A stretch of DNA of 64,000 bases from Torreya grandis (GCA_037957365.1 JARHVA010001426.1:3164001-3228000); one strand, 5' to 3'; numbered from the stretch's first letter, positions 1 through 13,699 are shown. Notes: generated by a model not told the origin, from the sequence alone. A program made the numbers and translations.

Positions 1-220
1 ATACCCCACCTGGGACCCTTTCCCAAAGTGCTTAATGACTTGATTTAAGCATCACAAAGCTCCCCCCTTCAAATATGGTGAATTTCCCCTTAAGGGTCCA
101 TCATTTAACATGTATTTTGTGTTCACATATGAAAATTTCCTTCAAAATGGGGTACCCACCTCTTTAGTTCTTTGGAAAAACATAAAGGGCATTATATCCA
201 CCCATTTTTGACTTTTTAAC

Positions 221-745
221 CCAAATGGGAGACCCATGATCAAGATGGAAATCCCACCACCCTCATATTTAGACTCATTCATTCACCTACATGAAAAATG
301 GTGCCACATTTTGTGGGTCATCTATTTAAGTTCCTGGATGAAGATAATGAAGGGTATTGAAAAATATTTTAGCTTCATTTATACCCATGTGCATGATTCC
401 CATTCAAAATTAGACTCATGAGTAAGGTAGGAGACACACCTACCCAAATGGAGACCTATGATCAAGGTGAGAATCACACCACCCTCATATTTTTTTTCAT
501 TCATGTAACCACATGGAAAATAGTGCTATATTTTTTGGGACATATCTTTAAGTGCATGGATGAAAACAAGAAAGGGTGATGAAAACTCTTTGGCCTCATT
601 TAGACCCATGTGCATGATTCCAATTCAAAATTGGACTCATGTGAAAGGTGGGAGACACACCAACCCAAATGGGAGACCCATTATCAAGGTGGGAATCCCA
701 CCACCCTCATATTTTGACTCATTCATGAACCACATGGGAAATGGT
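221..745. repeat. Tandem repeat, period about 222 bp, 2.4 copies
   Basis: The word CCAAATGGGAGACC recurs, with variation, near 221, 444 and 665. Each copy is followed by a shared block (ATCAAGGTGGGAATCCCACC and CACCCTCATATTT, slightly varied). The units continue through ACCCATGTGCATGATTCC. The spacing is 223 and 221 bp. The third copy stops just before the TATA box, as upstream enhancer-type repeats in LTRs often do. Confidence 0.8.
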
Positions 746-795
746 GTCATACTTCTAATATCCCGTCTTTTGGCATAGTTCTTTACAACAAATGC

Positions 796-803
796 TATAA
801 ATA
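796..803 (+). promoter_or_regulatory. TATA box (TATAAATA)
   Basis: TATAAATA sits in GCTATAAATATCC, directly downstream of the 222-bp repeats and in a locally less AT-biased context. Transcription would be expected to start about 30 bp downstream, near 830. The position is as expected for the U3/R boundary of an LTR. No gene follows. Confidence 0.5.
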
Positions 804-1020
804 TCCCCCCTTCTTCACCCAAGAAAAAAGTTAGAAGCTAGTCTTTGGTTATTAACATCTTGTTTTAGGTATTTGAAGGAGGTAATAATTTTAGAGGTCA
901 TCCACATCTTGAAGGAAAATAATTCAAAGCAATGAAGCTCTATGAAAATTGCCTCAAGGTATCTTCAACATCATCATCAATAACAACAACATTATTCTTC
1001 AAGCTTGGAAGGTAACATTT

Positions 1021-1500
1021 GATTTTGTTTCTTCAATTTTGTCTTATCATCCCCTTGGATTTTTAATCTATTAATCCCCACTTATCCATTTTCTCCCTTT
1101 CTCATTTCATTATCTCAATCCATTTTCTCCCTTGCCATCATTTATCCATTCACACCTTTGCCACTTTTACCCTCCTTATCCTCTTCCCTTTTCCCATCTT
1201 AACTACTTACCTTCTTACATCATCAACCATTCACAAAATTATCCCATTTGAATATTTACCTTAACTATTTATCAAACAACACAACCATATTTATTTAATC
1301 CCTTATTAAATTTCTAAACCAAAACCACAGCCTTCTCTTGACTAATTTTTAGCATAAGTTGCTTTATTTAGTCATTATTTAAAAAGCAATTAACTTTCTT
1401 GTCTTAATTTAGTTATTTGTTTTTATTTACTTGTATTTAATTTAATTTATTTTTATTTTAAATGAAATTAAATTTATTTTTTATTCACAAACTTAAGTGT
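1021..1500. other. AT-rich spacer, nothing recognised
   Basis: C/T-rich low-complexity DNA with repeated CATTTATCC/CCCTT-type words. No reading frame or family motif is visible. It lies between the LTR-like segment and the 3' edge of the minus-strand Ty3 element. Confidence 0.4.
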
Positions 1501-1689
1501 TAAAAATAGGTGGATTGATAGCCTCCTAAAAAGCTTTCACTTCTAGGATATATCTCATGCTAGGCAATCCACCCAATTAGTTGTCTAACCAACAAGTTTT
1601 ATGATAGTGATTTTTTATTGCAGGTCTTTCTTCCCTAGTTAAAGAGTTATCAAAAATTCTAGATTAAACATGTGCACATTCAATAGGTA

Positions 1690-2340
1690 TTCTTCTACAC
1701 ATCCTTCTTAACTAGTTTCTTCTTTTCACACTTAAGAAAAAGTGAAAATTAGACAGAAACAACTAGTTCATATGGAGTGAAACTAGTTGTGGTTTTCCAA
1801 GTGATTTTGTAAGCCCATACTACTTTTAGAAGATGAGTTGACCAATATTTTATATGTAGGCTAATAGTCTTAGGATATTTTCTAATTCTTTGTTTGTCAC
1901 TTCCACCTGACCATTTAATTGAGGATGGTAAGGGGCAATTTTTTTTTGTCTAATTTAATATTATTTTACCAAGGAGGTTGTGAGGTTTTATCTGATCTAT
2001 GGGCCTTAGTCTATGATTATTTCTCTTGGTACTCCAAATTAGGTGAAGATTTCTTCATATAAAAACCTAGATACTTTTTCATCTTGAGCAAGGGTTAAGG
2101 CCTTAACCTTAGCCCATTTTGTGACATAATCAGTGCACACCAATATGTATTCCTTATTTTTAGATTTAGGATCAATGGGACCTATAAAATATAGTACCCA
2201 TTTTTTGAAAGGTTCCATAACTAGTTGTGGCTATAATGTCATTTCATCAGAGTGAGTGGGTTTTCCCATACATTGGGATTGATCACATCTATGGGTATAC
2301 ATAATGGCATCATTATGCAAAGAAGGCCAATAATATATGG
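1690..2340 (-). pseudogene. Ty3 element 1 integrase (degenerate)
   Basis: Integrase inserts element cDNA into the host genome. On the minus strand the sequence gives, in order, FIGPIDPKSKNKEYILV, CTDYVTKWAKVKAL (first catalytic Asp of the DD35E core), then FGVPREIIID (second Asp region), then a degenerate NGQVE-like block and a C-terminal part resembling the usual TTWKTTTGFTPYELV region. Several stops interrupt it (for example after GVPREIIID). The match is to the rve integrase-core family of plant Ty3 elements, from motif memory. The upstream H2C2 zinc-binding part is too decayed to place. Confidence 0.8.
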
Positions 2341-2699
2341 AAATAAATAATTTCAAGTAGTTTATTTGCCAACAAAATGACCCCCACAAGGTTCATCATG
2401 GTAGGCTTTTAGAATGTTGTAAGCTTCATCTTTTTGGATACATCTTCTCATAACTAAATCTAGTCTAGTGATAAAGAGATATCCTAAAATCCAGGAATAA
2501 TGTCTACTCTTTTGGATCAAATGTTGATTTTTTTATAGGTGAGAAATGTTGTGGTAGTGATCCTAAAACAAGATAGTTAGCAATATATATGAACCAAAGA
2601 GATTGAATAGTTACCTCAAATAAATTCTCATAAAAAAAATAATAATCAGTAATAGGACTATGTTCATCATTTTGAAATCAAGAAATAAAATATTCTACT

Positions 2700-3080
2700 A
2701 CATTATGCTTATCTAGTCTATCTATAATAGTAATATAAAACTCCTATAGTAATATCAACCATCGAATTATCCTCCATGTTATAGCAAGTTTGTTTATTAA
2801 ATACTTGATCACTATATGATCTATGTGGATGAATACTTCGTAACCTATAATGTAGTGTCAATTTTTTTTTATGGCATAAAAGATGGGAAGAAATTATTTT
2901 ATATTATAATATAGATGAGTTGATCCCCTTGAAGATTATTGATGATAAAATAGATTGTATAACTCAAAGATTCATCCTTTCAGCCATAGACAGCTCCTAA
3001 AATGGTGTCAGATGCATCTATGTGGATGTGAAAAGGCTTATTCCAATCAGGCCCTCTCAGAAAAAGATTTGTCATGAGAA
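2700..3080 (-). pseudogene. Ty3 element 1 RNase H (degenerate)
   Basis: RNase H degrades the RNA strand of the RNA/DNA hybrid during reverse transcription. The minus-strand text includes PFHIHIDASDTILGAV, which matches the start of Ty3-type RNase H with its first catalytic Asp (usually FHVHVDASNFALGA). It is followed by a KDESLSYTIYF-like stretch corresponding to the usual E..YY..S segment. The rest is broken by stops and AT-rich decay. It lies directly downstream of the RT in the same orientation. Confidence 0.75.
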
Positions 3081-3237
3081 GGTATTTGAGTTTCTAAAAG
3101 GAAGTTTGACAATCATGAGTCTATGTAAATTTAGCAACCTTACTAAGAAATCCAAACAATGGGGTGGTAATTTTACTAAAATATTTGATGAATTGTCTAT
3201 AATAATTAGAATGTATGAAAAAGATTATAACATATTT

Positions 3238-3800
3238 CTAATTATTTGGCGTGGGTAGATCCTTAATGATACTTATCTTTGATGGATCAAATTGAATTTC
3301 AACAAGGGATATGTGATACCCCAACACAATCCATTCAGTCATAATCATATAAAACTTTTCATTTCTCAAAGATAATTGGTGGTCTTGGCAGCATTGAAGA
3401 AATTTCTCCATTTTGGTAAGCATTTATTCAAATGTTTGTTCATAGACAGTGAAATCATCCATGTAGATTCCAACACAATCGTGGGAGAGATCAAAAAATA
3501 TTCTCAAAATAACCCTTTGAAAATTAGCTAGGGCATTGTATAGAATAAATGGCAAAATGACATAGGCATAGGTTCCCCAAGGGAAAGTAAAAGTGATTTC
3601 ATCTTAGTCTCGTGGATCAATTCATATCTAGTTATAACCACTATAACTATCTAGGAAGGAAAAATACTTTTTCCCTGCTAGTGTATCCAACACTTGATCA
3701 ATAAATGGAAGGGGATAGTGATCCTTCCTGGTATTAACTTTCAACTCTTGATAGTCAACAAAAATATGCCATTTGTCCCCTTTCTTAGAGATAAAGACTA
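3238..3800 (-). pseudogene. Ty3 element 1 reverse transcriptase with YMDD
   Basis: This is the palm and fingers region of a Ty3/gypsy RT. Minus-strand motifs, in order: WHIFVDYQELK, the motif usually seen as RVDFR.LN; HYPLPFIDQVLD; SFLDSYSGYN with the first catalytic Asp; TFPWGTYAY and the decayed PFGL.NAP; the catalytic YMDD at 3454-3465, encoded in GIYMDDFTVY; LGYHIS, then FDPSKISIIKDLPTPN, which marks the RT/RNase H boundary. Most of the reading frame survives with a few stops. The motif set is unambiguous at the superfamily level. Confidence 0.9.
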
Positions 3801-4411
3801 AGGGAGAGACCCACTGGATATCCTATATAGAATAAACAAATATTACATCTAAGAGTTTTTGCAACTTAGTTTTGACAATATCTTTAACTATAGGATTCAT
3901 TCATCATTGGGGTTGGTGAATAGGTTTGCATTCTTCTTTAATGTAAATGTGAGGCATGCATAAATCTGTGGGTATTCCTCTAATGTCATGGTAATCCCAA
4001 TAAAGTACTATTTTGTGCTTTCTTGTTGGGGCATTAAGGAGGTGCTGATGTTGAGAGGTTTATTGGCAGAATGTCTACTTAATTTGTTAAAGAAAGCATG
4101 GTTTCTACGTTGGTGATTAAAGGAGCATAATTGCATTGATTGGGAAGCAATTGATAGAATGTCCAAATGTCTCTTGTAGTTTCAACAAGATCATTTAAAG
4201 GAAAATTATTCTAAATAGGGCATGGTGTAAATTCCAACATGTTTGTGGATATAGGATCCTATCAATAGGTATTTTTTATGATATCAGTAAGGACAATGTC
4301 TTCTTTTTGTGCTTATAGAGTTGGACTCTAGTCAATTATATAAATAGTTTGCAAGGAGATAGCTTCCTCAAAGTCATGAATATAAGGGGTTGGGATATCA
4401 TTCTAGGAAGG

Positions 4412-4690
4412 CTAGGCTGGTGAGTAAAGAACCAATTTATTTGTGTTATTTCTATTAGAAATTAGCATTTTTCCTAACCTACAACCAATACAAACATCAA
4501 TGATGGCCAACCATGGGTGGACAAGGATGAGAGGATAACCTCCTAAGTTATTTTTTGGTTGCAAGATAATAAAGTCTATTGGATATTGCCAGGAGTCCAT
4601 AGTGATAACCAGGTCCTTAATAATGACCTCAAGCTTAATAATTGACATGTTGGGCATCTAGAGGATGGTGGGTGTTAGATAGAGAGTTTT
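4412..4690 (-). pseudogene. Ty3 element 1 aspartic protease region
   Basis: An open stretch of about 80 codons on the minus strand ends with YPLILVHPWLAIIDVCIGCRLGKM, split here as YPLILVHPWLA and DVCIGCRLG. This corresponds to the conserved C-terminal part of plant Ty3 retropepsins (typically YPLILGRPWLAT.DA.I.CR.G). The preceding DSWQYPIDFIILQPK matches the usual SWEYPVDF segment. The catalytic DTG-type motif should lie upstream, near 4700-4850, but I cannot place it confidently. Protease would process the gag-pol polyprotein. Confidence 0.75.
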
Positions 4691-5949
4691 AAGTTTCAAT
4701 TATTGCGTGTTCTCCATGGTCATCACATTGACGGTTGCACACAAGTTAATTAAAGTATTAGATATGGGTTGGCCATGGATGCTACCATTAACTATAGGAC
4801 TTCTAGGATTATAATATTTTGGGGGAACTATATTTCCCAACATAATAGGCACTAGTTAGCTGATGACTTGGACTCTTTTAGAATCCTTCTTCTTTCTTCT
4901 TGTTTTTTTCAAACTTAGCTTTTTAACATCCTTATTGTAGATAGAAACGTCCTTTATTTCTTGAAAGAGTGGGATTTTTACACACACATTCTTGAGTTTC
5001 CCTAAGATATCAAATTTAGGTTTTGGTTTAGGACGTGATATATTTAATCTCTACTAAAAAGGAGGATTTCCATATTTTTTTATTTTTGGATGGACTTGGC
5101 TCAAGATTGGCCTTGGGTGGTTGTGGATTGGTATGGAGTGGAGATAGCTCTTCAAAGTGTTATGTGATTATGGGTGAGGTGGGTTATGGAATAACACATC
5201 CTCAATAAAGTTGGACTTGATTAATATATAAGGTGTATGTAGGATATTGCATTATTTCAGTGGATTGTGTTGGTTGAACCAACATATTGGTAGGATTAGG
5301 GATGGGTTGGGTAGGTAATTGAGTGATTCTAATAAGTTGTTGAGTGTTTGGAATTAAGGCATATTGTTGTTTTAGTTGTTACATTTTCTATAGAAAGCCT
5401 TGATTATCTCTCCATTTTTGTTGCCATGGATTAGAGGGAAAGAACCATTGTTGGTTTTGGAATTACCTAGGTTGAGGTTGTTGTCCATTCTATTACATTC
5501 ATAATTAATTATGGGGTAGCTACCAATTTGTTTAGAGCCAATTTTGGTTGGTTATATTAATCCAAGAACCATATTGAGGATTAATTTAGAATTAAAAATT
5601 TACAAACATAGAGTTTGATGGCATACCTAATCTTTATAGACATGGTTTCTATTGAGCCACATAAAACACTTGATTCTCATCTTCTCCTATGACATGTAAC
5701 TCCACTATTTTAGGATTCTCCTCAGTTATGCTGGCTACCTGAGATTTCATAGAATGACATGTGTAATTTGTCTTCTTTTTTATGCATTCAGGGCAATAGT
5801 GGCTAAGGCTCTCAATTTCTTCTTTCTTCTTCTATGTTTGTAATGTATCAAGCTAAGTATCTAGGTGGTTGATAATGTCCTTATTCATTTCCTAGAGTAG
5901 GTTTCTAACTTCACCTTTAGACAATCCTAATGCAGATGCTATAGGAAGG

Positions 5950-7100
5950 TTTCTACCCATACTTTTGTTCATGGTTGATTTGGAGTAGTTTGTACATAGA
6001 ACTGTTCATTAAAGGACAACGTAAAAACATCACCACTAGACATTAGATCTAGTGCATCCAGATAATCATCTCTAATCCCCTTTAAGAATATAAGTTTGAT
6101 CTATTTTTTCTCCATTGTAGTCTATTTTTATTTTTTTAATCTAAACAAAAATGTTTCCATATATTCTTCTAATGACTCATCATCAACTTGTGTCATTCAT
6201 AATATGTCATCTCTCCTATAGTTCTTGCCCCTACAATAGTCTTGGTATTTCATCAAAAAAAAATCCTTCATTTATTCGCAAGTAGAAATGGTATCCTTTT
6301 CAAGTCCCATGAACCATCTAAGTGTTGCATCTTTGAGTGTTTTTGGAAACAATTTGAGTTTTTGAGTGTCTTGATTATAATCATAGATATGGTATAAGAT
6401 ATCAAACTCAAAAAGAAATGCGTCTAGGTTCTCAGATGCTTGACGCTTAAAGGTAAAGAGAGTAGAGTGAGGAATATTCTTCATGGGTATATTTATGTCA
6501 AGAGTAAGGATATAAAATTTAAAAGTAGAAGAATCATTGGTAGTGTTTTCTTCTTGAGGATCCTCTATGAATACTCTTTGTATTGGTAGATCAGAAGTTA
6601 TTGCTACCCACTGCTCAAGATTCTTATCAATTATTTTATTTCCTAGGGTGTAAAAGATGAGGACTTTATCTTTTTTATTTTAAATATATGGTTTCCTATA
6701 TAATGAGGATGGTGTGGAGGTTTCATAAGATTAAACTTGTGTCTTACTAAAGAGTCTTTCTAAATTGGAAGATTCTATTGGCTTGGTGTTTCTTCTAGGA
6801 GCAAGAATAACTTTGAATGCCTCAGCATGAAATTTGGGTGAAAAAGGGAAGTTAACTTTAGATTCTTGATTATGTGGTTATAAGGTTGTAATTCTCAAGG
6901 GTGGTACATGTGGGTCTCTTCTAAGGGTATGAACCTCTTCATATTTTCTAGCTCATGCTACCAACCAAACTAAAAATTCTTCCTTCTCTACATATTCTAT
7001 TGATAACTGAGAGTGATCTTCAAGATTTCCTTCATGTTTCTTAGCTATTATAGGATGAATTTTTGATATTGTAGCAATGGTTGATTATTTTTATCAAAAA
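5950..7100 (-). pseudogene. Ty3 element 1 gag (degenerate)
   Basis: Gag forms the virus-like particle. The minus strand contains the typical retrotransposon gag block: ENLDAFLFEFDILYH, then LKLFPKTLKDATLRWFMGL, then DESLEEYMETFLFRLKK and LIFLKGIRDDYLDALD. These are the helices of the gag domain common to plant Ty3 elements. Upstream on the same strand (6600-7000) is a poorly conserved N-terminal part (PPLRITTL, KFHAEAFKVILAPRR). A short CPECI-like remnant near 5790 follows gag. At least one frameshift and several stops are present. Confidence 0.8.
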
Positions 7101-7120
7101 TCTTCCTATATAGTCCCCTT

Positions 7121-7971
7121 AACTTTGCATGTATGTCAACCACTTTTTTCTCTCTTTTTTTAACTTTTTGCCAACCCTACCTACACAGGGTTAGTAATAT
7201 GGGATTTTTGAAAATTCCACTATCCTACTTGAAAAAAGGGAAATTTAAACTATAAAAGAGAGAAATATTTAATCTAAAGAACAACAAGATCTAAAAATAA
7301 AAATAATAAACATCCATAAATAATTGCTATCAAGATTGCAGATTATAAGTGTGTGACACCCTTCCCTAAAAATGATGCCAAAAATGATTAACAATTGATT
7401 CAAAATTAGACATGCTTTTCTTAATCAAAATTTACAAGGAGAGTTACCATATACCTACACCTTCTACTTGATTTAAATGTTAACCTGAGGATGTAGACTT
7501 GATAGGATGATGTCACTATATGTGTACACTCAATCTTTTAATTTGACCTTTTGCTGATTGTAATCTAAGATTCTAAAGCTATGTTATAAATGTAATGTTG
7601 GAATTAAACATGGACATAATAATTTGAAATAAATTTTTACACTATTGAAAGCTTTCTTAAACAATTCTATGCAAGAATGTAAATCACACAATTCAGAAAT
7701 AAAACACACAATACATAAAGAAACTAAATAACATGCTTAGCTATTTAAATGGGTTGGATTATTTCTGTAATAATTATGAAGGGGTCCCTTCCTCCTTATA
7801 AATCTATATTCAATCCTTCCTCTTAAAACACTAAAATGGACTCATAAATTTTTGTTCATATTAATCAAAATGAAACAACAAATTGATATAATAAATTACA
7901 ATATTAGTTACTTGCCAAAAAAAATGTACTGCTAATTTTCTAATTGATGTCTACTACCTTCTCAACCCTGC

Positions 7972-7975
<4 letters not shown>
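7121..7975. other. Unassigned AT-rich DNA
   Basis: No coding motif, LTR pair or tandem structure seen. The 5' LTR and primer-binding site of Ty3 element 1 would be expected here, but I found no convincing primer-binding site. Confidence 0.4.
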
Positions 7976-8021
<46 letters not shown>

Positions 8022-8041
8022 CTGTGTGTGTGTGTGTGTGT
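7976..8041. repeat. Compound (CA)n-(TG)n microsatellite
   Basis: An uninterrupted CA tract of about 43 bp runs to 8018. A short TATC spacer follows, then a GT/TG tract to about 8041. Facing CA and TG tracts can pair with each other as an imperfect hairpin. Long frames across it encode only His-Thr or Cys-Val repeats and are not genes. Confidence 0.95.
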
Positions 8042-8071
8042 AGTATGGGAGATTGATTTATACAAAATAAT

Positions 8072-8198
<127 letters not shown>

Positions 8199-8199
8199 G

Positions 8200-9935
8200 T
8201 TTTGGAGATTGATTTATATAAAACAATACATATTCTAATATAAGAAACATTTAACTTAGGATAACCAAATTTGGCTCTTTCTACCAAAGTTATTTTTCAT
8301 GTGAATTTTCCAACATTGCTTTAGGACAAACAAAGCTATCTAAATCTTCAGCTACATCCTTATTATGCTCCATGTAGGTTATAGTCATTTATGTGAGTCA
8401 GTTGAATAAGGGATTCAAAATCCATTCGTCCATGGCTTTGGTTATGTAGTGGCTACAGGATGTGTCTGTGTGATGAGATTCCTTTGTTGCAGGATGGTGT
8501 ATGCCATATACCTATTAATCCAAAAAATATTTAAAATACATTATATAAAAATCATCCTATAGCAAAATATAACTATTATATACTTGATTTCAATATATAG
8601 TTTTAACTATTCAAAGAGTATGGAAACATAATGTTATTTACAGGATTATGGCTATTTGAGGAAGGAAAATTCATGGTAAAGTACTCAAAAAATGGTAAAT
8701 AATAAATATGAGTGTGATAGATGAGGACCATAACATGACATTTATGAGGCTCATCACTCATGAAATCATGTCATGTGGTAGCTTTTTATTGGCTTTGGGA
8801 CTTTTTAAAAAGCATGACTAGGTTTGTATTGTTGATCTTGATTATACAAATTAATCATGCTCTATCGATCTTGATTTTATGTGATTGGACTCTCGCATTC
8901 CACTTGGTACCTTATTAGGGATTTCTATGCATAATATCAATTACTTGGGTAATATCGCACCATATGGCAGTATTTCACTAGATCTCTAGCCCCATTGAAT
9001 TATCAATTGCTCGCTTACACTGTTAGATCTTTGATATATGCTCAAGGTTTAATTAATCCACCTTTGATAATGCACCATTGATCTCATTTTCATAGATAAA
9101 ACATGGATGATTGATCTTTTAAAATATGCTTGGTCTCTAATTTATGGCACATAGTTGTGTCATGTGTCACCTCTATGTTTGTTTATAAGGTCCTTGACTT
9201 TTCAACCCTTGGTATGCACTATTGATCATCCTTGCCTAAGCAAATGCATGTTGTTAGATCATGATCCAAGGACTCAAGTGTGGTTGAATCCCTTTGAAAT
9301 TGGATCTTGTGCCATTGGATCTTGCTTCATCTGAATGAATGCACATTGTTGGATCTTAATCCAAGGGATGGACCACCATTGGATACTCACTATACCATCT
9401 AACATGGTTATGAAATGTATCATCTCCATGTTTGCTTTGGGAATAATATAGAACTTAAGCTAGAGTATTGGGACTAATGTTAAAATACATGAATAAAGCT
9501 TTAACCTAAAGTTTAGACTAAGCTTAGAACATAATATAAGGGGACCCTACTAAATAAAAGGACCATATAGAACATAGACTAAGGGGTTTCAGGACCTAAA
9601 AGGGACCAAGCATGGATTTTTAGACTAAGGTTTGGTCATGTTAATAAACATGACCAAGCCTTAGCATAAAAATTTAACTAAGTCCATGGCATTTTTAAAT
9701 GTTCCCATGTAAATTTGTTCTCTCCAATTTTGAATTTAAATCAAAGGGCCTTAGCTATGGCAAATTAGAACAAGGGTTTTAAAGTGTTCAAACATGAATT
9801 TAACCTAGTTTTTTATAGAATAAAGGCTAGTAAATATCAAAATTTATATGAAAATTAACCTGTGATGAACATTTGAAAATAGGAATTGGACTAAACTAAT
9901 TAGGCATTTATGCTCAAACATGGCTCAATTACTTC
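8200..9935. other. Unassigned DNA with recurrent GGATCTTG/CATTG words
   Basis: No coding signal. From about 8940 to 9420 short words such as TTGGATCTTG, CACCATTG and GATCCAAGG recur irregularly on the plus strand, giving the look of a very degenerate short-period repeat. From 9450 to 9930 words such as TAAACATGACCAAG and CTAAGG recur weakly. No ends or duplications are seen. Confidence 0.35.
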
Positions 9936-10607
9936 AGTGCAATCTTGGGCACTAACACATAGCTACAAAATATTTTACCAAATGGGTTGAGGATGTGTCC
10001 CATGTTAATGTTACTAGTATCACCATATATAAATTCATCCTTAATAAAATCTTTTTCCACTTTGGTGTTCCTCATACTATCATTTCAAACCATGGTGGTA
10101 ATTTTAAAAACAAAGATGTTAAACAACTCTATGTTGAATTTAAAATCAATCAAAAAATTTCCACAACCTATCATTCATAATGTAATGGCCAAGCCAAGGC
10201 CACCAAAAAAATATTAATAAAATTCTTCAAAACATAATTCATGAAACCCACACGGATTGACACCTTCATCTATATCCTGCTCTTTAGGCCCATCAAACTA
10301 GCATATGTACTTACACTAGGGCAATTTAATTCTCTCTAGTTTATGGTTTTGAATTAGTCATTTCATTAGAATTTGAGCTTCCCTCTCTTTTTATATCTCT
10401 TCAGGGTATCATACCCAATGAAAAATATTACCTTCATGCTCTCAATCTATTTGATGAACATCATCTTTTTGCTTTACAACAAAATTTTCAATACAAGGAT
10501 CATATTGCCAAACAACATAACAAATGAGTTAGCATTCACACATTTAATATTGTTGATTAATTCCTTAAATTAGACTACACTCATGACAAATAAGGTAAAT
10601 ATTCCCA
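9936..10607 (+). pseudogene. Ty3 element 2 integrase, part 1 (interrupted by copia insertion)
   Basis: The plus strand reads ATKYFTKWVE (integrase core, first Asp replaced by Lys), FGVPHTIISNHGGNF (usually DNG; second catalytic Asp lost to Asn), then the STTYH block and a CNGQAKA block, and KILIKFFKT. A degenerate PYSLVYGFE..IPLE-type C-terminal region follows. These are integrase-core hallmarks of plant Ty3/gypsy elements. Stops and frameshifts are frequent. Sequence upstream of 9936 shows no RT or RNase H, so the element is 5'-truncated. The reading continues on the far side of the copia element, at 17806, proving a nested insertion. Confidence 0.85.
10603..10607 (+). repeat. Target-site duplication of copia element, left copy (TCCCA)
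   Basis: TCCCA immediately precedes the left LTR and is repeated exactly at 17806-17810 after the right LTR. Five bp is the standard duplication for LTR-retrotransposon integration. Confidence 0.9.
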
Positions 10608-11706
<1,099 letters not shown>

Positions 11707-11718
11707 ATCTCCTCCTTT
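11707..11718 (-). promoter_or_regulatory. Copia polypurine tract
   Basis: On the minus strand AAAGGAGGAGAT lies exactly against the start of the 3' LTR. This is the primer for plus-strand DNA synthesis, and its position confirms the LTR boundary and element orientation. Confidence 0.85.
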
Positions 11719-11879
11719 GTCATTGATGGCAATCTCAAACTGAAACTACCACATCTTGAAACCTACACATACTACCATCTAAAAAATATACAATCACTCC
11801 CCCTTATTGTAGCAACTTGTACCTATTCCTTGTAATTTTTTCTACACCTGTACATGTACCTATTATTCTCCCACTTTGA

Positions 11880-13440
11880 CACCAATGGCAAAGGGCATAC
11901 CTGGAGCTAACACTTAGCTCCCTCTAAACTAATGCTGAACCTCAATGGCAAGAAGTAAAATAAATTACTCCCAACTTCTCTCATGGATACTCAAATGTGT
12001 CTTTTGGTAGTGACCTTGTGAAAATATCTACAATCTACTCTATAGTATTGATATGCTCCATCTTAACCTATTGATCTATAGCTTGCTCTCTCAAGAAGTG
12101 ATATATAATGGGAATATGTTTTGTTCTTAAATGCATCACTAGATTATTTGAAATATTAATAGCACTTGTGTTATAAAAAAATAGAAATAGGTTTACCATA
12201 CTTTACCTTGATATCTTCCAAAGTTTACTTCATCCAAAGCACTTGAATACAACACAATACTGTTGCAATATATCAGCTATACAAAGTGATACTAAATTCT
12301 ACTTCTTACTTAGCTATGATACTAAGCTATCACCAAGGAAGAAAGCTCCTCCACTTGTACTCTTTCTATCATCCAAGCACCCTACCTAGTCTGAATATGT
12401 ATAAACAACTAAAGTGAAATATCTTTATATGGGATACCATAATCTGTAATCCAATGGCCCCTTGATATATTTGAATATTCTCTACACCAACTAAACATGA
12501 CTATCTTTTGCAGATGACTGATATCTTTCAACCATACCTACTGCATGCATGATGTCTAGCCTCGATGCTGTCAAATATAAAAGACTACCAATCATAGATC
12601 TATACAAATATTGATCTGTAATAGGTGAATCTTCATCCTTGCTCACCTTATTTCTTGTACAAATTAGTGTGCTAACTGGTGGACAATCCTCAAAACCAAA
12701 TTTATTCAACATTTCCTTATCATATTTACTTTTAGATATGAAAATTCCTTTATCTAACTAAAATATTTGCAATCCTAAGAAAAATGACAATTCTCCAAGC
12801 ATAGATATCTCAAATTCTTTTTTGATATTATCAAAAAGTTCTTTTGTCATATTTTCAATATATTATCCAAAAATTATATCATCAACATATACCACAACAA
12901 TCAATTGATGCCAACTTTCTATTTTGATGTAGAGATTACTATCAACAAATCTTCTCTTGAAACCTTGATCCTATAGGTATTTATCAAGTCTTTCATGCCA
13001 AGCTCTGGGAGCTTGTTTCAATCCATATAATGCTTTTATTAATCTTAATACATGGCTACTAATATTTGAGAGAATAAATCCATCGAGCTACTCAATGGAG
13101 ACCTCTTCTTCTAGATTCCCATTCACGAAGGTAGATTTGACATCCATCTGAAACACTTTGAAATTTTTAAACATTTCATATGTAATAAAAATTATAATAG
13201 CCTCTAACCTTTCCACTGGTGAAATTTTTTCTTCAAAATCTATTCCCTTAATCTGAACATATCCTTTACATACTAATCTTACTTTATTTCTGGTCACTTC
13301 TCCATTTTCATTCAACTTATTTCTATAAACCCATTTTGTTCCTATCACATTATGATCTTTTGGTCTAGGCACTAATTCCCAAGTATCATTATTTTCTATC
13401 AAATTTAATTATTCATCCATAACCTTAACCCGATGCTTAT
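11880..13440 (-). pseudogene. Copia reverse transcriptase and RNase H (degenerate)
   Basis: RVT_2-type RT. Minus-strand motifs: [10 protein letters not shown] then [49 protein letters not shown] (usually DVKSAFLNG.L.EEVY); the catalytic YVDD at 12878-12889 within VVVYVDDIIF; YRSMIGSLLYLTASRLDIMHAVGMVERY. RNase H ends with RTKHIPIIYHFLRE and a decayed QIVDIFTRSLP (usually QVADIFTKPL). Several stops and frameshifts break it into pieces, the largest being about 100 codons around 13088-13402. Assignment to copia is certain from motif content. Confidence 0.92.
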
Positions 13441-13699
13441 CATGTCTAGCTTTTGAAAAAGTTATAGGCTGAATTTTGGATAACAAAGAGAAATTAACTT
13501 GCTCAGATTCACTTACCATCATTCTTCTAGTGTGAATTCCTTCATTTATGTCCTTGATGATGTCACTTTCATTATGATTTCTTTGAACATATTTTGATGG
13601 AGTTTTGGTGTTCTTTTTATCCTTCTTATCTTCATCTGATTCTTCAAAATCTTCCTCTTCAATGATTTCAGGAATGTCTACTAGATCACTGATTCTTTA

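Larger units (their letters stand above)
1..1020 (+). mobile_element. LTR-like promoter segment of an unidentified retroelement
   Basis: No coding signal is seen. The segment has the architecture of an LTR in plus orientation: tandem repeats of about 222 bp, then a strong TATA box, then a stretch that would be transcribed leader. It is opposite in orientation to the Ty3 element that follows, so it is probably a separate, truncated element. I could not find a matching second copy in the window, nor clear TG/CA ends or a target-site duplication. A solo promoter-like repeat is an alternative reading. Confidence 0.35.
1500..7120 (-). mobile_element. Ty3/gypsy LTR-retrotransposon 1, decayed internal region
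   Basis: Read on the minus strand the order is gag, protease, reverse transcriptase, RNase H, integrase. Integrase after RNase H is the defining order of Ty3/gypsy (Metaviridae-like) elements; copia has integrase before RT. All domains are recognisable by motif but carry many stops and frameshifts, so the copy is dead. I could not identify its LTRs, primer-binding site or polypurine tract, so both outer edges are estimates. It runs opposite to the LTR-like segment on its left. Confidence 0.85.
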
